Part shown: in pieces, positions 31,291 to 40,389 of the stretch
Numbering within the stretch: the stretch's first letter is position 1
Layout of the letters: each line of letters begins with the position of its first letter
From: Streptomyces parvus
Lineage (GTDB): Bacteria; Actinomycetota; Actinomycetes; Streptomycetales; Streptomycetaceae
Reading direction: 5' to 3'
DNA: 64,000 nucleotides
NCBI RefSeq assembly: GCF_014648875.1
Contig: NZ_BMRY01000001.1
Span: 1-64,000 of the forward strand
Notes under the pieces: generated by a model
Told to the model about the DNA's origin: nothing
Seen by the model: the letters and a program-made list of their open reading frames with translations, nothing else
Database searches by the model: none
Program-made: the position numbers and the translations under genes

Positions 31291-32295
31291 TCAGTGCACC
31301 CGCACTCTCGGGTCGATGATGCTGTACGCGAGGTCGACCAGCAGGTTGATCAGCACGTACACCATCGCGATGAAGAGAATGAACCCGACGAGGACCGGGT
31401 AGTCGCGGCCGTCGATCGCGGTACGGATGAAGGAGCCGATGCCTCCGAAGTCGAAGACGGACTCGGTGAGGACCGCGCCCGAGAGCAGGCTGCCGGTCAG
31501 CAGGCCGACCGCGGTGATCACCGGCAGCAGGGCGTTGCGCAGCACGTGCCGGCCGCGCACGGTGCCCTTGTCGAGGCCCTTGGACTCGGCGGTACGGATG
31601 TAGTCCTCGCCGAGCACCTCCAGGACGCTGGCCCGGGTCATCCGGACGATCACGGCGAGCGGGATGGAGGCGAGGGCGACGGCGGGCAGGACCAGGTGCA
31701 TGATCGCGTCCCAGCTGGCGTCGAACTCGCCGGTCAGCAACCCGTCCAGCACCGCGAATCCGGTGACGTCGGTGGCGTTGATACCGGTGGTGAGGCGGCC
31801 CTGGCTCGGGAACCAGCCCAGCTCCACGGAGAAGATCCCGCGCAGCAGCATGGCCAGGAAGAAGACCGGGATGCAGATGCCGAGCAGCGATCCGGAGACC
31901 GAGGCGACGTCCAGCCAGCCGCCGCGCCGCTTGGCTGCCAGGTAGCCCATCGGGATGCCCACGACCACGGCGATCAGGATCGCGGCGACGCTGAGCTCCA
32001 CGGTGGCCGGGAAGCGCAGGGCGAACTCGTCCCACACCGGCTGGCCGGTCTGGGTGGAGGTTCCGAGGTCGAGCTCGAAGATGCGCTTGAGGAAGCGCCA
32101 GTACTGGACGTGCACCGGCTCGTCGAGCCCGAGTGCACGGTTGATTCTCGCCACTTCGGCTTCGGTGGCCCGCTCGCCCAGGATCGCTGAGGCGGGTCCG
32201 CCGGGCAGTCGGTTCAGCCAGAGGAACAGCAGGACCGACAGGCCGAGCAGGGTGGGAATGAGCTGGAGAAGTCTTCTTACGACGAGTCGCAGCAC
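31291..32295 (-). CDS. peptide ABC transporter permease (DppB type)
   Basis: A 334-residue permease of the DppB/OppB type. It has the family N-terminus L-R-L-V-V-R-R-L-L-Q-L-I-P-T-L-L-G, a large first extracytoplasmic loop, and the EAA motif Y-I-R-T-A-E-S-K-G-L-D (about residues 234-244). GTG 32295 is preferred over an upstream ATG because it begins the signature N-terminus and has AAAGGGG upstream. It is the second gene of the importer operon, about 85 bp after the binding-protein stop; that gap may allow partial termination and higher binding-protein levels. Confidence 0.95.
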   Translation of the reverse strand: MLRLVVRRLLQLIPTLLGLSVLLFLWLNRLPGGPASAILGERATEAEVARINRALGLDEPVHVQYWRFLKRIFELDLGTSTQTGQPVWDEFALRFPATVELSVAAILIAVVVGIPMGYLAAKRRGGWLDVASVSGSLLGICIPVFFLAMLLRGIFSVELGWFPSQGRLTTGINATDVTGFAVLDGLLTGEFDASWDAIMHLVLPAVALASIPLAVIVRMTRASVLEVLGEDYIRTAESKGLDKGTVRGRHVLRNALLPVITAVGLLTGSLLSGAVLTESVFDFGGIGSFIRTAIDGRDYPVLVGFILFIAMVYVLINLLVDLAYSIIDPRVRVH

Positions 32296-32380
32296 CCCGC
32301 ATGCCCCTTTCTCACGTGCGTCGATGCGGGTCCGCCCGGCCACCTGGTTGCTGTGGCCGGGCGGACCCGCTGGTGTGCGA

Positions 32381-34051
32381 TTACTTGAAGGAGACCTCGG
32401 CGAAGTTCTCCTGCGTCAGCGGGGAGACCTTCGGCGGGTTGACGTTCTTCGCGAACGCGATGGCCGGGGGCGACGAGGAGATCGGGACGCCCGGGATGTA
32501 CTCCATGATGGCCTCGTTGGCCTTCTTGTAGGCCTCGGTGCGGCCGGCCGGGTCCGTGATCTTGGAAGCGGCGTTCACGGCGTCGAAGACCTTCTGGTCC
32601 TTGAAGCCCCACTGCTTGTCCGGTCCGGCGAACCAGGTGCCGATGAAGTTGTAGCCGTCGTTGAAGTCACCGGTCCAGCCGAGCATGTGCAGGGCGCAGG
32701 AGCCCGCCTCGGTGGCGTCCAGGTAGTCCGGGGCCCACTTCATGGCCTTAGGCTTGATGGTGATGCCGGCCTTCTCCAGGTCGGCCTTCATCAGCTCGAA
32801 CATGTCCTGCGGGGCAGGCATGTACGGGCGGGTGACCTCGGTCGGGTAGCAGAAGTCGATGGAGAGCTTCTCCTCGCCGGCCTGCTTGAGGAGGTCCTTC
32901 GCCTTGGCGGTGTCGAACGGGTAGGTCTTCACCTTGTCCGAGAAGCCGGCGACCGTGTCGGGCATGAACTGGGTCGCGACCTTGCCGCCCTCGGGCAGCT
33001 GGGTGTTGACGAGGTTCTCGCGGTCGATGGCGTGGGTGATCGCCTGACGGACCTCGGGCTTCTTCAGCGCGGGGTTCGCCGACTGGCTCATACCGAGGTA
33101 GAAGATGTTGAAGACGTCACGGGTCGGAACCTCGTAACCCTCCTTCTCCAGCGTCGTCACATCGGCCGGCGCGACCAGGTCGTAGCCGTCGATGTCACCC
33201 GCCTGGAGCGCCTGGCGGCGGGTCTCCTCGGTGGAGATGGTGCGGAAGACCAGGTTCTTCACCTTGGCCTTGGCGCCCCAGTAGTCGTCGAAGCGCTCCA
33301 GGGAGACTTCCTTGTTCCCCTTGTTCCACTTGACGATCTTGTACGGGCCGGTGCCGGCGACCGTGCCGGCCTCCTGGCTGTACTTGGGGTACGTGATCGC
33401 GTCGCCCTTGGCGGTCGCGTCCTGCTTCTCGTACTCCTTGATGGCCTTCGGCGAGTGGATCGCGAGCGCCTGGAGGGAGAATCCGCCCGGAAGGTTCGCC
33501 GAGGGCTCGTTCACCTCGATGACGGCCGTGTTCTCGTCCTTGGCGGTGCAGGACTTGTAGTTGGGCTTGGGCGCCTCGGCGTCCTCGTTCTTCGCGAACC
33601 CGCCCATGATGGTCTGCCAGTAGTAGGAGACCGCGCTGGACTGGTACGTGCCCTTCCAGTTGAACCAGTGGTCGTAGTTCGCGCAGACCGCGGCGGCGTT
33701 GAACGCCTCGCCGTCGTGGAACTTGACGTTCTGGCGGAGGTTGAACGTCCAGACCTTGCCGGCCTCGTCGCTCGACCACTTCTCGGCGAGACCGCCGACG
33801 AGCTTGCTGCCGCCGGGCTCGTGCTCCAGAAGCGCCTCGAAGGCCTGGCGCGTGACGCGGAACGTCTCGCCGTCGCTCGCGAGGGCAGGGTCGAGGGAAC
33901 CGGGGTCACCGGCTCCGGCGAAGACGAAGGTGTCCTTGTCGCCCCCCTTGGCGTCACCCCCGTCCCGATCGCTGGAACAGCCCGTGGCGATCAGCCCGAC
34001 AGCGACCGCTGTCGTGATCGCCCGGACAGCCCGGGACTTGAATATTCGCAT
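32381..34051 (-). CDS. peptide ABC transporter substrate-binding lipoprotein
   Basis: A 556-residue SBP_bac_5 family lipoprotein that captures peptides outside the membrane and delivers them to the two permeases. The signal peptide has basic K-S-R, a hydrophobic core, and lipobox I-A-T-G-C-S-S near residue 21. A Gly/Asp-rich linker follows. The body shows the family landmark Y-D-L-L... replaced by F-V-F-A-G-A-G-D-P-G-S-L-D-P-A and the A-I-D-R-E-N segment in the second lobe. The ATG at 34051 is chosen because it starts the signal peptide. It heads the operon. Confidence 0.95.
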   Translation of the reverse strand: MRIFKSRAVRAITTAVAVGLIATGCSSDRDGGDAKGGDKDTFVFAGAGDPGSLDPALASDGETFRVTRQAFEALLEHEPGGSKLVGGLAEKWSSDEAGKVWTFNLRQNVKFHDGEAFNAAAVCANYDHWFNWKGTYQSSAVSYYWQTIMGGFAKNEDAEAPKPNYKSCTAKDENTAVIEVNEPSANLPGGFSLQALAIHSPKAIKEYEKQDATAKGDAITYPKYSQEAGTVAGTGPYKIVKWNKGNKEVSLERFDDYWGAKAKVKNLVFRTISTEETRRQALQAGDIDGYDLVAPADVTTLEKEGYEVPTRDVFNIFYLGMSQSANPALKKPEVRQAITHAIDRENLVNTQLPEGGKVATQFMPDTVAGFSDKVKTYPFDTAKAKDLLKQAGEEKLSIDFCYPTEVTRPYMPAPQDMFELMKADLEKAGITIKPKAMKWAPDYLDATEAGSCALHMLGWTGDFNDGYNFIGTWFAGPDKQWGFKDQKVFDAVNAASKITDPAGRTEAYKKANEAIMEYIPGVPISSSPPAIAFAKNVNPPKVSPLTQENFAEVSFK

Positions 34052-34162
34052 GGGTCCACCCCTGGTTCGCCATGTGGTGAGGTTTGATGGCCGCACACTA
34101 CAGACGGTGCCCGCCGCAAGAGAACAGTCCGGATAGCGGTGAGACCTAGTCGAGACCCGGAC

Positions 34163-34216
34163 AGTTAACAAACCGTCCAGTTCCGGGACATCCTCACGGG
34201 GGAAGTTAACAAGCCG
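34163..34216. promoter_or_regulatory. direct repeat AGTTAACAARCCG upstream of the peptide importer
   Basis: AGTTAACAAACCG (34163-34175) and AGTTAACAAGCCG (34204-34216) match at 12 of 13 positions, 41 bp apart. They lie 110-165 bp upstream of the binding-protein start in the 283-bp gap between sseB-like and importer genes. Each contains the palindrome GTTAAC. They are A/T-rich islands in GC-rich DNA and may be regulator sites or promoter elements. No cognate regulator is identified. Confidence 0.4.
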
Positions 34217-34334
34217 GACATCGAGGGGAGTTCGACGGAGGGTGACCGAGGGCGTGACCGAAGGCGGAGCCCTCCCCCGCGACGGTGGTCCTTCGGGTCG
34301 GCGGGGCCCTGCGGGTCCTGCGAGGTCTTTCGGC

Positions 34335-35123
34335 TCAGCGCGGAAGCGGCGGGTAGCCGTAGCCCGGGGCGGCGGCCGGCGGGGGGCCCGCCGGGGCGTG
34401 GGCCTCGCGGTCGTAGAACGGGCGGGTGTTGGCGCGCAGCCACATGCCGACCGGGTCGTACTCGTCGGAGAGCGCGACGGTGGAGACGGGCAGCCCGTCG
34501 GGGACCGCGCCGACCGACTGCCGCATCATCTCGCGCACCGATTCGACGGCGGCGCGGCCGGTGTCGTAGAGGTCGAGGCCGATCGCGAGATACGGGACGC
34601 CGACCGCCGGGTGCACCCAGGCGCGGCGCAGGGAGCGGATCGCGGGGGTGCGGTGGGCGTTCTGGGTGAGCAGGGCGTAGAACTGCGGGAGCTCGATGGC
34701 GGGTTCGCTCAGCCGGAGCGGTCCGGCGGGCAGCCGGTCGAGGCCGGTGGCGATGCGGCGCAGATCGAGCCAGGGGATGCCGACGCCGCCGCCGGGGGCG
34801 TGCGGGTTGAGCCAGATGCCCCAGCGGTCGGGGAACAGGGTGCGGGCGATCTCGCGTCCGGTGACCAGCTCGTGGGCACGGTTCCAGCCACTGGCGGAGA
34901 GTTCCTGGGCGGAGGTGACGCAGGGGGCGTACCCCAGGCCGTCGATCTCCATGTTCCCGTACTGGGCGTCCGGCGAGCCCGCCGTGCCGTGCCAGAGGAG
35001 CATCCAGATCCGGCCCTCGGCGACAGCGGAGAGCAGCTCCTCGTAGGCGTCGTAACGCCCGGGGGTCACCTGGCGGAGCAGCTGCTCCACCTTTCCGGCC
35101 GCCGCGGTGCCTGACGCACTCAC
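34335..35123 (-). CDS. SseB-like protein (enhanced serine sensitivity family)
   Basis: A 262-residue protein with an N-terminal SseB-type domain (about residues 15-125) and a C-terminal SseB_C-like region. E-E-L-L-S-A-V-A-E-G-R-I-W-M-L-L-W and L-F-P-D-R-W-G-I-W-L-N-P are recognisable. The tail is Pro/Gly-rich with Y-G-Y-P-P-L. SseB proteins are named for serine sensitivity in E. coli when overproduced; no biochemical role is known. I chose GTG 35123 (V-S-A-S-G-T) since the frame before it lacks coding bias. It is a paralogue of the next gene, and both lie in the block that leads to serine/glycine genes. Confidence 0.8.
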   Translation of the reverse strand: MSASGTAAAGKVEQLLRQVTPGRYDAYEELLSAVAEGRIWMLLWHGTAGSPDAQYGNMEIDGLGYAPCVTSAQELSASGWNRAHELVTGREIARTLFPDRWGIWLNPHAPGGGVGIPWLDLRRIATGLDRLPAGPLRLSEPAIELPQFYALLTQNAHRTPAIRSLRRAWVHPAVGVPYLAIGLDLYDTGRAAVESVREMMRQSVGAVPDGLPVSTVALSDEYDPVGMWLRANTRPFYDREAHAPAGPPPAAAPGYGYPPLPR

Positions 35124-35311
35124 CCTGGGTTCCGCCCCTCGTCGATCCGTCGCAGATCCGTCGCATTCACGCCATCGCTCCCGGGCACACGGGAGCGACC
35201 ACGCCATCAAACCAGCTTATGCGCCACTTCAGGGACCGACTTGACGCCATGGTCCCGCGGCGCCCGGTCCCGGGGCGCTCACCGGCCCTCGCGCCGGTGA
35301 ACCGGTGGCCC

Positions 35312-36082
35312 TCAGTGGCCCTCGCGGCGGTAGAACGGGCGGACCTTCTCCCGCATCCAGTCGCCGACGAGGTCCTGGGCCACATCGAGCAGGACCAGGT
35401 TGACCGGCCAGGGCACCTGGACCCGGCCGAGCGCCCGGCCGATGGCGTCCATGGGGGCGCTCTGCCCGGCTCCGTCCCAGGTGGCGAACTCGACGCCGAC
35501 GAAGAGGACCGGGTCGCCGCCCTCGATGCTGGCCAGCGTCCGGCGAGCGGTGCTCACGACTCCGGTGGCCTCGAACTCCTCGGACACGGCGGTGAGGAAA
35601 TCGACCGGATCGTGCTGCCAGTCCGGCTCGAACAGCCGGACCCGGCCGCCGGTGGCGGGTCCGTCCAGGGCGGTGCGGCCCGCCCGGCAGAGCTCGGCGA
35701 CGGCGGGCGGCGGCAGGGGTATGCCGACGGCGCCGCCCGGGTTCACGGCGATGCCGACCTGCGGGGGCAGGCCGCGGGCGAAGTCGCGGGCGGGCGCGAC
35801 GGTGAAGGACATGTGGCTGCCGACGCAGCTGAGGAACTGGGCCTCGGAGCTGAAGACGGGGACGAAGGCCGCGCCGTCGATCTCCATCATCGGCAGGTCG
35901 AGGTCAGCGCTCGCGGGCGTGCCGCCGTTCGGCAGGGGCACCCAGACCGAGCTGCGGCCGAGCACCTCGACGAGGCGGCCGCCCGCGTCCGGGACGCCGA
36001 GCGAGGCCGTCAGCACCTCTTCGAGCTCGTTGGCGGGCCACCCCTGCTGGGGGTGGGCCGGTGCGGGTGCCGGAATGTCCAC
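35312..36082 (-). CDS. SseB-like protein, second paralogue
   Basis: A 256-residue SseB-family protein. The N-terminal half has L-E-E-V-L-T-A-S-L-G and V-W-V-P-L-P, then G-I-A-V-N-P-G-G-A-V-G-I-P-L, matching the S/G-I-P-W segment of the upstream paralogue. The C-terminal half ends W-M-R-E-K-V-R-P-F-Y-R-R-E, similar to the W-L-R-A-N-T-R-P-F-Y-D-R-E of the neighbour. GTG 36082 has GAGAGAGGG upstream; a TTG at 36103 is weaker. The two genes look like an old tandem duplication on the same strand, separated by about 190 bp. Confidence 0.8.
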   Translation of the reverse strand: MDIPAPAPAHPQQGWPANELEEVLTASLGVPDAGGRLVEVLGRSSVWVPLPNGGTPASADLDLPMMEIDGAAFVPVFSSEAQFLSCVGSHMSFTVAPARDFARGLPPQVGIAVNPGGAVGIPLPPPAVAELCRAGRTALDGPATGGRVRLFEPDWQHDPVDFLTAVSEEFEATGVVSTARRTLASIEGGDPVLFVGVEFATWDGAGQSAPMDAIGRALGRVQVPWPVNLVLLDVAQDLVGDWMREKVRPFYRREGH

Positions 36083-36153
36083 TGGCTCTGTGCCCTCTCT
36101 CAACCGCCCGGGCCGCGCCGCGGCGGCCCTCTGCTCCGGCCAGCACCCTAACC

Positions 36154-36846
36154 TCAGCGGGCGGTGGAAGCTCCGGCGTCCGTGAAGGAGATCCGGCCGA
36201 GCGCCCCCGCGGCCTCGCGGTCGAGCAGCACCGCGGAGGTGCAGCCGGCGGGCAGCAGGCCCTGTTCGGTGTCGCGGAGCAGCCGGGCCACCGCGTGCCG
36301 GTGACGGGCGAAGGCGTAGCCGGAGACCCCGCGCCCGCGTTCGCGCTGGCCCTGCCGGGCCACCTCGGGCGTCACGTCGAGCAGGATCAGATGGAGGGTG
36401 CGGCCCCGGGCCGCGGCGTGCCGGGCGAGCCAGCGGCGCACCCAGGTCTGGGTGCCGCAGTCGTGCACGACGACGGATTCGCCGGAGCGCAGGGCCTTGC
36501 GGAGGCCCAGGTAGTGCGCGGCGCGGACGAGGGGCCGGTAGAGGGCGTAGGGCAGTAAGCCGGGCACGGCGGCGGCCCAGCTGTCGCGGGTGTTCTGGGA
36601 GTCGATGGCACGCCCCCGCACGGCCCGCCGGATGAGGGTGGACTTACCGCTGCCGGGCAGCCCGGAGACCACGACGATGTCACCGGCGGTGAGATCGAGG
36701 CTGTACGGGCCGGAGCCGGTGCGCCCGCGCAGGTCACGTACCACCGGCGCAGGGTTGTCCAGCAGCTCCCGCGCGGGAGCGCTGCGCCGGGCGGGCACCG
36801 CGCCGTGCGCGACCCCCGCGGCCGGTACCGACCGCTGCAACGTCAT
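36154..36846 (-). CDS. P-loop ATP-binding protein (kinase-like)
   Basis: A 230-residue protein with one P-loop NTPase domain. Walker A is S-G-L-P-G-S-G-K-S-T near residue 63. The size and the H-D-C-G... and E-R-G-R-G-V-S-G-Y-A segments resemble small kinases of the zeta-toxin/polynucleotide-kinase group that phosphorylate a small molecule. An Arg-rich lid (R-Q-G-Q-R-E-R-G-R-G) follows about 110 residues later. The Ala-rich N-terminal 40 residues are extra. ATG 36846 is chosen because the longer frame crosses the glycine riboswitch. Substrate unknown. Confidence 0.8.
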   Translation of the reverse strand: MTLQRSVPAAGVAHGAVPARRSAPARELLDNPAPVVRDLRGRTGSGPYSLDLTAGDIVVVSGLPGSGKSTLIRRAVRGRAIDSQNTRDSWAAAVPGLLPYALYRPLVRAAHYLGLRKALRSGESVVVHDCGTQTWVRRWLARHAAARGRTLHLILLDVTPEVARQGQRERGRGVSGYAFARHRHAVARLLRDTEQGLLPAGCTSAVLLDREAAGALGRISFTDAGASTAR

Positions 36847-37057
36847 CGCCCATCCCCCTGCTGTCGGGTCTCGCACGTCTGCTCCTGAAGTGTAAAGAAA
36901 AGGCAATGCGGCACAACCGACATCGGACCCGCCGTCCGGATCATGCCCCGATCGCGGGGCTTCACGTCTCCGGGGAACGGAGTGGAGACCGGGCCCCCAC
37001 TCCGGCCCGATGCATGCGATGATGACCCCGCCAACTGCATACCGGCCGTTCGAATCC

Positions 37058-37286
37058 GCGCGGGAGAGTTCCGGCCACAGTGTGAGCCGGGCGCCGAAGG
37101 AGCAAGATCCTCCCTTGAATCTCTCAGGCCCCGTACCGCGTGGATGAGGCAGATCTGAAAAGCGAGTCGTCCCACGACTCCACCCAAGGTGCAAGCCGAG
37201 CCCCCTGAACAGGGGCGCCCTCCAGGGGCATACCCCGTCAGGGGCTATCGGCGAACCTCTCAGGTTCCGATGACAGATGGGGAGGA
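37058..37286 (+). promoter_or_regulatory. tandem glycine riboswitch upstream of gcvT
   Basis: Two consecutive glycine-aptamer-like folds. The first begins with GCGGGAGAG near 37058 and has the conserved GCGCCGAAGGAGCAA and AATCTCTCAGGC blocks ending about 37150. The second has CACCCAAGGTGCAAGCC and a long P3 extension, then GCGAACCTCTCAGG and ends GATGGGGAGG by 37286. The pieces CGCCGAAGG...GCAA and CTCTCAGG are hallmarks of the class. It lies immediately upstream of gcvT (start 37326) on the same strand, the expected target. Glycine binding should turn on glycine cleavage. Confidence 0.92.
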
Positions 37287-37325
37287 TTTTCCGTCCTGAC
37301 GTCGTCATGCCCTGGAGCCGTATCC

Positions 37326-38441
37326 ATGAGCACTGCCCCCCGTCTCACCGCCCTCGACGCGCTGCACCGCTCGCTCGGCGCCACCATGACCGACTTCGCG
37401 GGCTGGGACATGCCCCTGCGGTACGCCAGCGAGCGCGACGAGCACAACGCCGTACGCACCCGGGCCGGTCTCTTCGACCTCTCCCACATGGGCGAGATCA
37501 CCGTCACCGGGCCCGAGGCCGCCGCCTTCCTGAGCTACGCGTTGGTGGGCAATATCGCCACCGTCGGCAACGGCCGGGCCCGCTACACGATGATCGTCCA
37601 GGAGGACGGCGGGATCGTCGACGACCTGATCGTCTACCGCCTGGGCGAGACCGAGTACATGGTCGTCGCCAACGCGGGCAACGCCCAGATCGTGCTGGAC
37701 GCGCTGACCGGGCGCGTCGGCGGCTTCGACGCCGAGGTGCGCGACGACCGGGACGCGTACGCGCTGCTCGCGGTCCAGGGCCCGGAGTCCCCCGCGATCA
37801 TGAAGGCCGTCACCGACGCCGACCTGGACGGGCTGAAGTACTACGCGGGCCTGCCGGGCACGGTCGCCGGGGTCCCGGCGCTCATCGCCCGTACCGGCTA
37901 CACCGGCGAGGACGGCTTCGAGCTGTTCGTCGCGCCCGAGCACGCCGAGCAGCTGTGGCGGGCGCTGACCGAGGCCGGCGCGCCGCACGGCCTGATCCCG
38001 TGCGGTCTCTCCTGTCGGGACACGCTGCGCCTGGAGGCGGGCATGCCGCTGTACGGGCACGAGCTGACGACCGCGCTGACCCCGTTCGACGCGGGCCTGG
38101 GCCGGGTCGTGAAGTTCGAGAAGGAGGGCGACTTCGTCGGCCGTGAGGCGCTGACGGCCGCCGCCGAGCGCGCCGAGACCGCCCCGCCGCGCAAGCTGGT
38201 CGGCCTGATCGCCGAGGGCCGCCGGGTCCCGCGCGCCGGTTTCCCGGTCGTGGCGGACGGCAAGGTGATCGGTGAGGTCACCTCCGGCGCCCCCTCCCCC
38301 ACCCTGGGCAAGCCGATCGCCATGGCGTACGTGGACGCGGCCTTCGCCGCGCCGGGCACCGAGGGCGTGGGCGTGGACATCCGGGGCACGCACGAGCCGT
38401 ACGAGGTCGTCGCGCTGCCGTTCTACAAGCGCCAGAAGTGA
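37326..38441 (+). CDS. gcvT: glycine cleavage system aminomethyltransferase (T protein)
   Basis: A 371-residue T protein, which moves the methylene group from the lipoyl arm of H protein to tetrahydrofolate and frees ammonia. The family markers M-T-D-F-A-G-W-D-M-P-L-R-Y (about residues 20-32), H-M-G-E-I-T-V-T-G-P (about 56-65) and A-R-T-G-Y-T-G-E-D-G-F-E are present. It starts at ATG 37326, just after the glycine riboswitch, and heads gcvT-gcvH-glyA-sdaA. The P protein (gcvP) and L protein are not in the window. Confidence 0.98.
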   Translation: MSTAPRLTALDALHRSLGATMTDFAGWDMPLRYASERDEHNAVRTRAGLFDLSHMGEITVTGPEAAAFLSYALVGNIATVGNGRARYTMIVQEDGGIVDDLIVYRLGETEYMVVANAGNAQIVLDALTGRVGGFDAEVRDDRDAYALLAVQGPESPAIMKAVTDADLDGLKYYAGLPGTVAGVPALIARTGYTGEDGFELFVAPEHAEQLWRALTEAGAPHGLIPCGLSCRDTLRLEAGMPLYGHELTTALTPFDAGLGRVVKFEKEGDFVGREALTAAAERAETAPPRKLVGLIAEGRRVPRAGFPVVADGKVIGEVTSGAPSPTLGKPIAMAYVDAAFAAPGTEGVGVDIRGTHEPYEVVALPFYKRQK

Positions 38442-38479
38442 CATTCCGGAACAACCCGGACCCTCATATCGGCGTGCGG

Positions 38480-38497
38480 ACGTCACGGAAGTGACGT
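38480..38497. promoter_or_regulatory. short perfect hairpin between gcvT and gcvH
   Basis: ACGTCAC (38480-38486) and GTGACGT (38491-38497) pair perfectly around a GGAA tetraloop in the 122-bp gcvT-gcvH gap. GGAA belongs to the stable GNRA loop class, so the structure may stabilise or partly end the gcvT transcript. Confidence 0.4.
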
Positions 38498-38563
38498 ACC
38501 TCCGTCTCACACCGCAAGACCACCGTTCATCAGCACTCCCCCGCGTACAGGAGAATTCAGGTC

Positions 38564-38941
38564 ATGAGCAACCCCCAGCAGCTGCGGTACAGCAAGGAGC
38601 ACGAGTGGCTGTCGGCCGTCGAGGACGGTGTGGCCACGATCGGCATCACGGAGTACGCGGCCAACGCGCTCGGTGACGTCGTCTACGCCCAGCTCCCGGA
38701 GGTCGGTGACACGGTGACCGCGGGCGCGACCTGCGGCGAACTGGAGTCGACCAAGTCCGTCAGCGATCTGTACTCGCCGGTGACCGGTGAGGTGACGGCG
38801 GCCAACCAGGACGTCGTGGACGACCCCTCGCTGGTGAACTCCGCTCCCTTCGAGGGCGGCTGGCTGTTCAAGGTGCGCATCGCCGAGGAGCCGGCCGATC
38901 TGCTCTCCGCCGACGAGTACACCGCTTTTACCGGCAACTGA
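38564..38941 (+). CDS. gcvH: glycine cleavage system H protein
   Basis: A 125-residue lipoyl carrier protein of the glycine cleavage complex. The lipoylated lysine is Lys64 in E-S-T-K-S-V-S-D, followed by the conserved Y-S-P-V-T-G-E-V. It begins at ATG 38564 with a GGAG site, 122 bp after gcvT, and precedes glyA by 18 bp. Lipoylation depends on enzymes encoded elsewhere. Confidence 0.98.
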   Translation: MSNPQQLRYSKEHEWLSAVEDGVATIGITEYAANALGDVVYAQLPEVGDTVTAGATCGELESTKSVSDLYSPVTGEVTAANQDVVDDPSLVNSAPFEGGWLFKVRIAEEPADLLSADEYTAFTGN

Positions 38942-38959
38942 GACCTTAAGGGACCCCTG

Positions 38960-40219
38960 ATGTCGCTTCTGAACTCCTCTCTCCACGAGCTGGACCCGGA
39001 CGTCGCCGCCGCCGTCGACGCCGAGCTCCACCGTCAGCAGTCCACCCTCGAGATGATCGCCTCGGAGAACTTCGCTCCGGTCGCCGTCATGGAGGCGCAG
39101 GGCTCCGTCCTCACCAACAAGTACGCCGAGGGCTACCCCGGCCGCCGCTACTACGGCGGCTGTGAGCACGTCGACGTCGTCGAGCAGATCGCGATCGACC
39201 GGATCAAGGCCCTGTTCGGCGCCGAGGCCGCGAACGTGCAGCCGCACTCCGGCGCCCAGGCGAACGCCGCCGCGATGTTCGCGCTGCTGAAGCCGGGCGA
39301 CACGATCATGGGTCTGAACCTGGCCCACGGGGGTCACCTGACCCACGGCATGAAGATCAACTTCTCCGGCAAGCTCTACAACGTGGTCCCGTACCACGTC
39401 GACGAGAGCGGCCTGGTGGACATGGAGGAGGTCGAGCGCCTCGCCAAGGAGTCCCGGCCGAAGATGATCGTGGCCGGCTGGTCCGCCTACCCCCGCCAGC
39501 TGGACTTCGCCGCCTTCCGCCGGATCGCGGACGAGGTCGGCGCGTACCTGATGGTCGACATGGCGCACTTCGCGGGTCTGGTCGCGGCCGGGCTGCACCC
39601 CAACCCGGTGCCGCACGCCCACGTCGTCACCACCACCACGCACAAGACCCTCGGCGGTCCGCGCGGTGGCGTGATCCTCTCCACCCAGGAGCTCGCCAAG
39701 AAGATCAACTCGGCGGTCTTCCCGGGCCAGCAGGGCGGCCCGCTGGAGCACGTGATCGCGGCGAAGGCGGTCTCGTTCAAGGTCGCGGCGGGCGAGGAGT
39801 TCAAGGAGCGCCAGCAGCGCACCCTGGACGGCGCCCGGATCCTGGCCGAGCGCCTGGTCCAGCCGGACGTCACCGAGGTGGGCGTCTCCGTCCTCTCCGG
39901 CGGCACCGACGTGCACCTGGTCCTGGTCGACCTGCGCAACTCCGAGCTGGACGGCCAGCAGGCCGAGGACCGGCTCCACGAGGTGGGCATCACGGTCAAC
40001 CGGAACGCCATTCCGAACGACCCGCGTCCCCCGATGGTCACCTCGGGCCTGCGGATCGGCACCCCGGCGCTGGCCACCCGCGGCTTCGGCGCCGAGGACT
40101 TCACGGAGGTCGCGGAGATCATCGCCTCCGCCCTCAAGCCGTCGTACGACGCGGACGACCTCAAGGCCCGCGTCGCCGCGCTGGCCGAGAAGTTCCCGCT
40201 GTACCCCGGGCTGAAGTAG
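38960..40219 (+). CDS. glyA: serine hydroxymethyltransferase
   Basis: A 419-residue PLP enzyme interconverting serine and glycine with tetrahydrofolate. The PLP lysine is Lys229 in T-T-T-H-K-T-L. The N-terminal I-A-S-E-N and [13 protein letters not shown] motifs are intact. It starts at ATG 38960, 18 bp after gcvH, so methylene-THF produced by glycine cleavage can be used at once to make serine from a second glycine. A strong hairpin follows its stop. Confidence 0.98.
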   Translation: MSLLNSSLHELDPDVAAAVDAELHRQQSTLEMIASENFAPVAVMEAQGSVLTNKYAEGYPGRRYYGGCEHVDVVEQIAIDRIKALFGAEAANVQPHSGAQANAAAMFALLKPGDTIMGLNLAHGGHLTHGMKINFSGKLYNVVPYHVDESGLVDMEEVERLAKESRPKMIVAGWSAYPRQLDFAAFRRIADEVGAYLMVDMAHFAGLVAAGLHPNPVPHAHVVTTTTHKTLGGPRGGVILSTQELAKKINSAVFPGQQGGPLEHVIAAKAVSFKVAAGEEFKERQQRTLDGARILAERLVQPDVTEVGVSVLSGGTDVHLVLVDLRNSELDGQQAEDRLHEVGITVNRNAIPNDPRPPMVTSGLRIGTPALATRGFGAEDFTEVAEIIASALKPSYDADDLKARVAALAEKFPLYPGLK

Positions 40220-40250
40220 CACCTGGCCTGCGGTTCCGCGCATCCGGACG

Positions 40251-40289
40251 GGGCACCGCGCACACTGGAGAAAAGTGAGCGCGGTGCCC
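40251..40289 (+). terminator. strong hairpin after glyA
   Basis: GGGCACCGCGC (40251-40261) and GCGCGGTGCCC (40279-40289) form a perfect 11-bp stem with a 17-nt loop, starting 31 bp after the glyA stop and followed by TGTTCCTT. It should end or reduce transcription before sdaA. Confidence 0.75.
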
Positions 40290-40389
40290 TGTTCCTTGCC
40301 CCCCGAATCGGCTTTTCTCCCGCTTGCCCCGCTTGTCCCGCACCACCAGGCAGACAACGGCGTCTTCCCACCCCCCAAGGAGTCCTCCC

